This document shows positions 1 to 5,384 of a stretch of DNA of 6,640 nucleotides, piece after piece. The notes under the pieces are model-generated. The model was given only the letters and a program-made list of their open reading frames with translations, was not told where the DNA came from and ran no database searches. The stretch covers positions 1 to 6,640 of the forward strand of contig CALKWT010000099.1 in NCBI GenBank assembly GCA_938003885.1, in the 5' to 3' direction. Source of the DNA: an uncultured Balneolaceae bacterium (lineage in GTDB: Bacteria > Bacteroidota > Rhodothermia > Balneolales > Balneolaceae). Position 1 is the stretch's first letter. The number at the start of each line of letters is the position of its first letter. The translations under genes and the position numbers were made by a program.

Positions 1-29
1 CTGGACAGGTCAAATTTATCGCTTCTCAT
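1..29 (-). CDS. Possible 5' end of a minus-strand gene, cut by the window edge
   Basis: An ATG on the minus strand (27-29) opens a frame that stays open to the window edge and reads MRSDKFDLS. It is preceded by a purine-rich ribosome-binding-like stretch, GGAAGGGAG (complement of 39-47), with about 9 nt of spacing. It lies 114 bp downstream of the amn stop codon on the same strand, so it could be the next gene of an amn transcript. Nine residues are too few to recognise a family. The purine-rich stretch could also be chance, because the complete genes here lack clear Shine-Dalgarno sites. A competing open frame on the plus strand covers the same bases. Confidence 0.3.
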
Positions 30-143
30 TCTGTTTCACTCCCTTCCTTAGTTCCTCTTATCGTTTTATCTGCCGGTACTGCCTGCAAGAAGGAAGAGAA
101 GAAGTAGAGTTCCTTACAAAAAGAGTTGTAAACTGTTCAGCCG

Positions 144-1322
144 TTATGCCGGCCCTCCCATCAGCGGCTCATTCGTCGCCCGAATACTGCTGTTGGGAAG
201 GCCATCCGGATAGTTACGAATACTCATTTCCAGTGCATTGATCACGATTTCGAGATGGATCTCTTTTGAATTTTCATAAAACGTCTGGGCCGTATCGGAG
301 AGTTTGGGTTTCCCGTGCAGAGGCTTGTCACTCACACAGAGCAAGGTGGCAAAGGGGACTCTGTACCTGTACCCGTTCGTAGCAATGGTGGCCGACTCCA
401 TATCGATGGCCACACTCCGGCTGACGTGTATCTGGCTCACGGTTCTCGCTTTAATGAATTCCCAGTTTCGGTTGGCAGTCGTGAATACCGTTCCCAGCCG
501 GTACTCCCTCTCTCTCTTGTCCAGCTCCTCTTTCAGATAGACATTGAGCAGATGATTAGGGGTAATGGGTATATTGAGCGGGAGAAGATCATCCAGCACC
601 CCATCGTGCCGCATAAAACCGGTTGCAAGAACAAAGTCCCCGATATTTTGATGATTCCTCAACCCTCCGCAGTGCCCCACCATAATCATGGCATCGGGAC
701 GCAAGACCGCCACATGGTCCGATATCGTCTTCGCATTGGCAGGGCCCACTCCTATATTCACAAGAGTAATTCCCTTGTTGTCCGGTAGCTTATGATGATA
801 GGCCGGCATCTGTACGGAGTGAGATGGCTCTATACAGTCGGGAAACAATTTTTTAAAAACCTCGATATGCATATCATAATTGGTAAACAGGATATAGCGC
901 TGAAAGTCGGCGGGCCGCGTTCCTGTATAGTGCTCAAGCCGGTTCAGGGAGATGTCAATGCGTTCCGGGCTGAAGAGAAACAGTTTCTTAAGGGTGATAT
1001 CCCACTGCTCTTCATCTGCATTGTCGAAGAGCAGGGGGTTGTTCAGCATCATGCGCGGACGGGAAGGAAAGATTTTAATTTCCGCACCCTTTTCCAGAAG
1101 TTTTTTTATCTCTCTTGTCAGGTACCACCGGTAGGCATGAGGCTGGGCCATCTCGCCCGTAATCAGAGGGTTGTGCTCCGACCACGACCTTTTCACAATG
1201 AGCTTCGGATAATCTCCTTCTTCGTAAATTCGTTCCATCAGATCACACGCCCTCTCTACGATTTCGAAAAGCTCGGTTTCATTAGAGAATAACTCTTTTG
1301 TAACTTCAAGTCGTTTTTTCAT
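144..1322 (-). CDS. amn: AMP nucleosidase
   Basis: AMP nucleosidase (EC 3.2.2.4) is a cytoplasmic enzyme that hydrolyses AMP to adenine and ribose 5-phosphate, serving purine salvage and adenylate-pool control. Residues 1 to about 140 correspond to the N-terminal AMP-binding region of Amn proteins and end in the family-typical ISLNRLEHYTG segment. Residues from about 142 form the nucleoside phosphorylase-like catalytic domain: FTNY (146-149), QMPAYH (171-176), GVGPANAKT (191-199), GHCGG (216-220), IDMESATIA (306-314) and CVSDKPLHG (329-337). Asp332 is the likely catalytic acid by family analogy, and the tail keeps the NEP motif. At 392 aa it is shorter than E. coli Amn (484 aa as I recall), mainly at the N-terminus and just after FTNY. 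The ATG at 1322 has no evident Shine-Dalgarno and sits 14 bp from the divergent Nudix start. Family assignment is very secure; regulation is not visible. Confidence 0.95.
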   Translation of the reverse strand: MKKRLEVTKELFSNETELFEIVERACDLMERIYEEGDYPKLIVKRSWSEHNPLITGEMAQPHAYRWYLTREIKKLLEKGAEIKIFPSRPRMMLNNPLLFDNADEEQWDITLKKLFLFSPERIDISLNRLEHYTGTRPADFQRYILFTNYDMHIEVFKKLFPDCIEPSHSVQMPAYHHKLPDNKGITLVNIGVGPANAKTISDHVAVLRPDAMIMVGHCGGLRNHQNIGDFVLATGFMRHDGVLDDLLPLNIPITPNHLLNVYLKEELDKREREYRLGTVFTTANRNWEFIKARTVSQIHVSRSVAIDMESATIATNGYRYRVPFATLLCVSDKPLHGKPKLSDTAQTFYENSKEIHLEIVINALEMSIRNYPDGLPNSSIRATNEPLMGGPA

Positions 1323-1336
1323 GATAAATCAGGATT

Positions 1337-1930
1337 ATGTCAGAAAAGTATAAATTTACGAAACCCGGCTGGGCTGTTCTCAAAGATAAGAAAGTCTACG
1401 AAACTCCCGTTTTCAATCTGCATAAAAGAGATTTCGACTCCCCTAATCACGTTTTCAAACATCCCTATTATGTTTTAAAAGCACCGCCGTGGATCAATGT
1501 GATCGCCCTCACAGATTCCTCTCCTGTGGAGGTTGTGCTGGTGGAACAGTTCCGGGCCGGTATCGGAGAGACGACATTGGAGATTCCGGGCGGTATTCTC
1601 GATCCGGGGGAGACAGCGCTGGAAGCGATCCGCCGGGAGCTCCTTGAAGAGACGGGCTATGAGGGGAAAAAATGGACTAGTTTGGGCAAAATCAGCTCCA
1701 ATGCTGCAATTCTCTCCAATTTCACCTACCTGTTTCTGGCCGAAGGCTGCGTCAAGACCACAGAACAGCATACGGATGCGAGCGAGGATATATCTGTCAG
1801 ACTTATGCCTCTGGAGAAATTTTTAGACCTCTCATCAGAAGGAGTCGTCCACCACTCCATTGTTTTAGCAGCAGTTGCCCGATACCTTCTCAGAGAAAGG
1901 GAGATTTCTTCACAAAGACTACAACTATAA
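1337..1930 (+). CDS. Nudix hydrolase, ADP-ribose pyrophosphatase-like
   Basis: A 197-aa cytoplasmic Nudix hydrolase, expected to cleave a nucleoside diphosphate linked to another moiety using Mg2+. The Nudix box is perfect (G-x5-E-x7-REUxEExGU) at residues 86-108: Gly86, Glu92, and RELLEETGY at 100-108, whose glutamates bind metal. The preceding VLVEQFRAG and LEIPGGILDPGE segments, and the length near 200 aa, match the ADP-ribose/nucleotide-sugar pyrophosphatase branch (products AMP plus ribose 5-phosphate for ADP-ribose). The proline often found about 15 residues after the box in ADP-ribose enzymes is absent (Ala123 in SSNAAILSN), so the exact substrate is uncertain. The start is the only sensible choice: an in-frame TAA lies 12 nt upstream (1325-1327) and no earlier start codon follows it. 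AGGA is only 2 nt from the ATG, too close for a normal ribosome-binding site. It is divergent from amn, which would consume its AMP product. Confidence 0.92.
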   Translation: MSEKYKFTKPGWAVLKDKKVYETPVFNLHKRDFDSPNHVFKHPYYVLKAPPWINVIALTDSSPVEVVLVEQFRAGIGETTLEIPGGILDPGETALEAIRRELLEETGYEGKKWTSLGKISSNAAILSNFTYLFLAEGCVKTTEQHTDASEDISVRLMPLEKFLDLSSEGVVHHSIVLAAVARYLLREREISSQRLQL

Positions 1931-2011
1931 CCTCTATCATGGGTACCCTGCCGAAACAGGCGCCGCTCTTTATTGATTAAAACGTATTCCATTATCCTCA
2001 ATTACTGAAGA

Positions 2012-2040
2012 TTGACTATTATAACCAGGTACCCTATTGT
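2012..2040 (+). promoter_or_regulatory. Candidate sigma70-like promoter for the prx-topA unit
   Basis: TTGACT (2012-2017, 5 of 6 to the -35 consensus) is followed after exactly 17 bp by TATTGT (2035-2040, 4 of 6 to the -10 consensus). It is the best-spaced promoter-like pair I could see in the 181-bp gap before the peroxiredoxin. It would place transcription start near 2047 and leave a leader of about 65 nt. I found no Bacteroidetes-type TAnnTTTG element at an appropriate distance. This is consensus matching by eye only. Confidence 0.35.
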
Positions 2041-2053
2041 ATAAGGATACAAT
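2036..2053. promoter_or_regulatory. Perfect 7-bp inverted repeat, possible operator
   Basis: ATTGTAT-AAGG-ATACAAT is a perfect inverted repeat with 7-bp arms and a 4-bp centre. It overlaps the putative -10 element and predicted start site of the prx-topA promoter, where a dimeric repressor would sit. There is no T-run after it, so it does not look like an intrinsic terminator for the Nudix gene. If transcribed it could instead form a small AT-rich hairpin. No specific regulator can be named from the sequence. Confidence 0.35.
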
Positions 2054-2111
2054 CTAATGGAGCGGCTGAAAGATTTCAATATTTGAACAACCAAGTTAGA
2101 CCCGGATAATA

Positions 2112-2585
2112 ATGATAAGCACAGGAGATAAAATTGACCTGAACTTTGAAGTAGATGTGGTTCAGGACGGACAAGAGAAAACTGTAAACTTCATGGAGCT
2201 GGCAGACCGGCCCTCTGTTATATCGGTTTATATGAAAAACAACACAAGTGGGTGTGACAGGCAGAATAAAAGCCTTGCAGAGCATGCCGGCTGGTTTCAT
2301 GAGAAAGGCTACAATTTGATTGCGATCAGCAAGGACACCTGTGGATCTCACAAACGGTATGCTGAAAAGTTGGGAGCAGCCTACACCCTCGTCTCAGATC
2401 CGGAGTACAAATTCGCCAGGGCGACCGACAGCATGGTCACAAAGAAAATGTTTGGAAAAACATTTGAAGGCCCTTCCCGGTCTGCTTATGTGATCGACAG
2501 TGACGGTACAGTGCTGGGTGTGATCGAAAAAGTGAATACCAAAGCACACGCAGAAGAGCTAAAAGAATTAATTGAATCTCTATAA
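2112..2585 (+). CDS. Peroxiredoxin, divergent PrxQ/Bcp-like thiol peroxidase
   Basis: A 157-aa thioredoxin-fold peroxiredoxin of AhpC-TSA/PrxQ type, expected to reduce hydrogen peroxide or organic peroxides in the cytoplasm (no signal peptide). The putative peroxidatic cysteine is Cys48 in NNTSGC, with the conserved Thr45 at -3. The conserved arginine is Arg123 in PSRSAYVID, matching the RSTFLID segment of Bcp. ISKDTCGSHKRYAEKLG (72-88) is the Bcp helix normally reading SPDSVxSHxxFAEKxG. Two departures stand out. The active-site proline (PxxxTxxC) is Met41, and the usual resolving cysteine five residues after Cys48 is missing. The only other cysteine is Cys77, in place of the usual Val. The ATG is fixed by an in-frame TAG 15 nt upstream; no clear ribosome-binding site is seen. 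topA follows after 6 bp, so cotranscription is likely. The fold is clear; normal peroxidase activity is not guaranteed. Confidence 0.87.
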   Translation: MISTGDKIDLNFEVDVVQDGQEKTVNFMELADRPSVISVYMKNNTSGCDRQNKSLAEHAGWFHEKGYNLIAISKDTCGSHKRYAEKLGAAYTLVSDPEYKFARATDSMVTKKMFGKTFEGPSRSAYVIDSDGTVLGVIEKVNTKAHAEELKELIESL

Positions 2586-2591
2586 ACAGAT

Positions 2592-5138
2592 ATGAAGTCA
2601 TTAGTTATTGTTGAGTCCCCTACTAAAACAAAAACCATTAAAAAATATCTGCCCAAGGGATATGTAGTCAGCTCTTCCATGGGCCATATACGTGACCTTC
2701 CCTCTTCAGCCAAAGAGATTCCGGCGAAGTATAAGAAAGAGCCGTGGTCCAATCTGGGAATTAACGTAGATGAACGTTATGAACCTCTCTATGTGGTGCC
2801 GGCGAGCAAGAAAAAAATTGTCAAACAGCTCAAAGATCTGCTGAAAGATTCTGATGAACTCATTCTGGCGACGGATGAGGACCGGGAGGGGGAAGCGATT
2901 TCGTGGCATCTTACTGAACTTCTGAAACCGAAGGTGCCTGTCAAACGAATGGTTTTTCGGGAGATTACGGAAGAAGCGATTCAAAATGCTCTTGAAAACT
3001 TTCGCGAGGTAGATATGAATCTGGTCCATGCGCAGGAGACCCGGCGTATCATCGACAGATTGGCAGGCTACACCATTTCCCCGCTTTTATGGAAAAAAAT
3101 AGCCCCGGGACTCTCTGCCGGAAGGGTACAATCGGTTGCTGTCCGCTTTCTGGTTGTCCGGGAAAGAGAGAGAATGAAGTTCAGGAGTGGAACCTATTTT
3201 GATCTGAAAGCCCTGCTCTCTAAAACCGGAGACAAAAATCAGTTTCAGGCTGCTCTTTCTCATCTGAATGGAAAGCGTCTGGCAGGAGGCAAGGATTTTG
3301 ATGAAAATACCGGGAAGCTGAAAAAACCTGACAGTGTGGTCTTGCTGGATCAGAAAAAGGCAGATGCCCTTCGCGACCTTCTCCATCAGGCAGAGTGGAA
3401 GGTAACTAACATCGATGTCAGTCAGCAGAAACGAAATCCTTCTGCGGCATTTATCACCTCTACCCTTCAGCAGGAAGCGAACAGAAAGTTCGGATTTTCA
3501 GCACGTGACACCATGAGTATTGCCCAGAGGCTCTATGAGAACGGACTCATCACTTATATGAGAACTGATTCACCTACCCTTTCCGGCCAGGCGATCAACG
3601 CTGCACGCAATGAAGTGGAGAAACAGTATGGGAAGGAGTACCTTTTCGAAAGAGTGCGAAATTTCGGCAAGAAAAAAGGTGCTCAAGAAGCGCACGAAGC
3701 GATTCGTCCGGCAGGTTCCAGCTTCGTCCACCCTGAAAAGTCAGGGCTTAGCGGACGGGAGTTCAAGCTTTATGACCTGATCTGGAAGCGAACTGTTGCA
3801 ACGCAGATGGCAGAAGCCAGGCTTGAGTTTACAAACGTGACCATCACAGCGGAAAAGGATGACACTCGGGCTGACTTTAAAACCAGCGGGAAAAAAATTC
3901 TCTTCCCCGGATTCTTCAGAGCCTATGTGGAGGGAAGTGATGATCCGGAAGGAGACCTGGAAAATCAGGAGATCTTTCTGCCGGAAATGACGAAAGGGGA
4001 ATCAGTCGATATGCATGAACTTGAGTCGATTGCTCATGAGACGAAACCTCCTGCTCGTTACACTGAAGCCACACTGGTGAGGGAACTCGAAAAAAGAGGC
4101 GTGGGAAGGCCCAGTACCTATGCCTCTATTATCAGCACGATTCAGGATCGGGGGTATGCGCGAACTGACGGAAAAACCCTGATTCCTACCTATACGGCCT
4201 TTGCTGTAACCGAGCTCCTTGAATCCCATTTCCCCCATTTGGTCGACAGTGATTTTACCAGTCAGCTTGAAGACCGCCTCGACATGATCGCTCAAGGAAA
4301 ATATGATCCTGTTAAATATCTTGATGATTATTACAAGGGGGATAAAGGTTTAAAAGCTCAGGTAGAGAAACAGGAAGATAAAATTGATCCTCAGGAAGCC
4401 AAAGTACTGAACCTTCCGATTGAGGGTTTGAACGGAACGAATGTGCACATCGGACGATTTGGGCCCTATATAAAAACAGAAATCGATGGCGAAGACCTCA
4501 CCACATCCCTGCCGAATGACATGGATCCGGGTGAGCTTTCTCCTGATAAAATCAAAGAGCTCCTCCAGGCAGAAAAAGACGGGCCAAAGTCCCTGGGCAG
4601 CCACCCCGAAACGGCTGAGCCGGTGTATGTACTGAACGGACGGTATGGGCCTTATGTGCAAAAAGGGGATGTTACAGAGGAGAATAAAAAGCCAAAGCGC
4701 GTCTCTCTGCTGAAGGGGATGAAACCTGCTGATGTGGATTTTGAAACCGCTCTGAAACTTCTGGAGTTACCAAGGCCTCTTGGAAAGCACCCCGAAACAG
4801 GAAAGGAGATTAAAGCGGGAGTCGGCCGTTATGGCCCCTTCGTAGTTCACGACGGATCTTTTAAATCGTTGAAGAAAACCGACAATGTTCTCGAAATCGA
4901 TCTGGATCGGGCCGTTGAACTGCTAAAGGAAAAAAGTACCAGCCGCAGAAGCAGCTCTGAACTTCAGGATCTTGGCAAGCACCCCGAAACCGATCAGCCC
5001 ATTAAAGTAATGGACGGGCGATACGGACCCTACATCAAATATGGCAAGAAGAACATCTCACTGCCTAAAGGCACGGAGCCTGAAAAGTTCACTATGGCAG
5101 ATGCCGTACGTCTGATCGAGGAGAAGGGGAAAAAATAG
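2592..5138 (+). CDS. topA: DNA topoisomerase I (type IA)
   Basis: The 848-aa enzyme relaxes negatively supercoiled DNA by transient single-strand cleavage. The TOPRIM domain opens at LVIVESPTK (Glu9), with the metal-binding DxDxE triad at Asp95, Asp97 and Glu99 in ATDEDREGEA. ETRRIIDRLAGY (149-160) and GLSAGRVQSVAVR (173-185) are typical core segments. The catalytic tyrosine is Tyr322 in GLITYMRTDS, with Arg324 beside it; AHEAIRPA follows at 367-374 and RYTEATLVRELEKRGVGRPSTY at 489-510, so the core looks complete and active. After about residue 600, four GRYGPY-type repeats replace the tetracysteine zinc ribbons of E. coli TopA. I find no cysteine in the whole protein. The ATG is 6 nt after the peroxiredoxin stop, with no clear Shine-Dalgarno, which suggests translation coupled to the upstream gene. 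Identity is essentially certain. Confidence 0.98.
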   Translation: MKSLVIVESPTKTKTIKKYLPKGYVVSSSMGHIRDLPSSAKEIPAKYKKEPWSNLGINVDERYEPLYVVPASKKKIVKQLKDLLKDSDELILATDEDREGEAISWHLTELLKPKVPVKRMVFREITEEAIQNALENFREVDMNLVHAQETRRIIDRLAGYTISPLLWKKIAPGLSAGRVQSVAVRFLVVRERERMKFRSGTYFDLKALLSKTGDKNQFQAALSHLNGKRLAGGKDFDENTGKLKKPDSVVLLDQKKADALRDLLHQAEWKVTNIDVSQQKRNPSAAFITSTLQQEANRKFGFSARDTMSIAQRLYENGLITYMRTDSPTLSGQAINAARNEVEKQYGKEYLFERVRNFGKKKGAQEAHEAIRPAGSSFVHPEKSGLSGREFKLYDLIWKRTVATQMAEARLEFTNVTITAEKDDTRADFKTSGKKILFPGFFRAYVEGSDDPEGDLENQEIFLPEMTKGESVDMHELESIAHETKPPARYTEATLVRELEKRGVGRPSTYASIISTIQDRGYARTDGKTLIPTYTAFAVTELLESHFPHLVDSDFTSQLEDRLDMIAQGKYDPVKYLDDYYKGDKGLKAQVEKQEDKIDPQEAKVLNLPIEGLNGTNVHIGRFGPYIKTEIDGEDLTTSLPNDMDPGELSPDKIKELLQAEKDGPKSLGSHPETAEPVYVLNGRYGPYVQKGDVTEENKKPKRVSLLKGMKPADVDFETALKLLELPRPLGKHPETGKEIKAGVGRYGPFVVHDGSFKSLKKTDNVLEIDLDRAVELLKEKSTSRRSSSELQDLGKHPETDQPIKVMDGRYGPYIKYGKKNISLPKGTEPEKFTMADAVRLIEEKGKK
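4398..5132 (+). repeat. Four topoisomerase C-terminal repeats within topA
   Basis: Within TopA residues about 603-847 a protein repeat occurs four times. Its core is LGxHPETxxPI, then about 7 residues, GRYGPYV, then a lysine-rich hairpin and a helix reading like AxxLLxEK. The GR[FY]GP[YF] signatures are at residues 621-626, 683-688, 745-750 and 809-814. The first unit lacks the HPET half and is the most diverged. This is the family known as the topoisomerase I C-terminal repeat, a DNA-binding beta module. It is a repeat at protein level; the DNA has diverged between copies, although the CACCCCGAAAC core recurs at units 2 to 4. Confidence 0.85.
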
Positions 5139-5384
5139 AAATCCCTGAGTCTCTTGTCTGGTTGTTTCAAAAAAACTAAACTCATTTACACTTAAAATGA
5201 CTACTTGTAATTTCTTTTTGATATAGACACAGGTCTTTGAAAATATAGTGTCATCTTCCCCAAAAACTACACCAGTTATAATTTATTTTAACCACTCTGG
5301 TACAATTACTTCCATTGATCATATGGGAACCGAAGGTAATCTTCCATCTTTTTTAAAAAATATTCATTACTAAATCAAAATCCC
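5139..5384. other. AT-rich convergent intergenic gap, no gene seen
   Basis: topA and the AbgT gene converge on this 246-bp AT-rich gap. I see no credible small gene or RNA gene. The only terminator-like element is GAAG-GTAAT-CTTC (5332-5344), followed after 4 nt by T6 (5349-5354) that runs into a 12-bp TTTTTTAAAAAA palindrome (5349-5360). The 4-bp stem is weak and lies about 200 nt after topA. A 5-bp inverted repeat, GACAC/GTGTC (5226-5252), with a 17-nt loop, has no T-run close by. Both are probably too weak to call as terminators. Confidence 0.5.

Noticed and set aside
3..107. Plus-strand open frame from the window edge ending in a TAG at 105-107
   Set aside because: It contains no ATG, GTG or TTG, is only 34 codons within the window, and matches no family I recognise; kept only as an alternative in the findings.
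114..131. TTACAA-AAAGAG-TTGTAA inverted repeat just after amn
   Set aside because: The stem is six AT-rich base pairs with no T-run on the amn strand, too weak for an intrinsic terminator.
315..1292. Long plus-strand open frames (315-788, 792-1292) opposite amn
   Set aside because: They are antisense to a well-conserved amn reading frame, show no family motifs and have unlikely composition; shadows of the real gene.
1947..1964. CCTG-CCGAAA-CAGG and adjacent GGCGCC after the Nudix gene as a terminator
   Set aside because: The stem is only 4 bp and the downstream stretch is a mixed CTCTTTATTG rather than a clean T-run.
4002..4661. Minus-strand open frames inside topA
   Set aside because: Antisense shadows of the topA coding frame with no recognisable motifs.
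5204..5257. 17-codon minus-strand mini-ORF in the convergent gap
   Set aside because: The purine-rich GGGGAAG abuts the ATG with no spacing, the peptide is unremarkable, and nothing else supports it.
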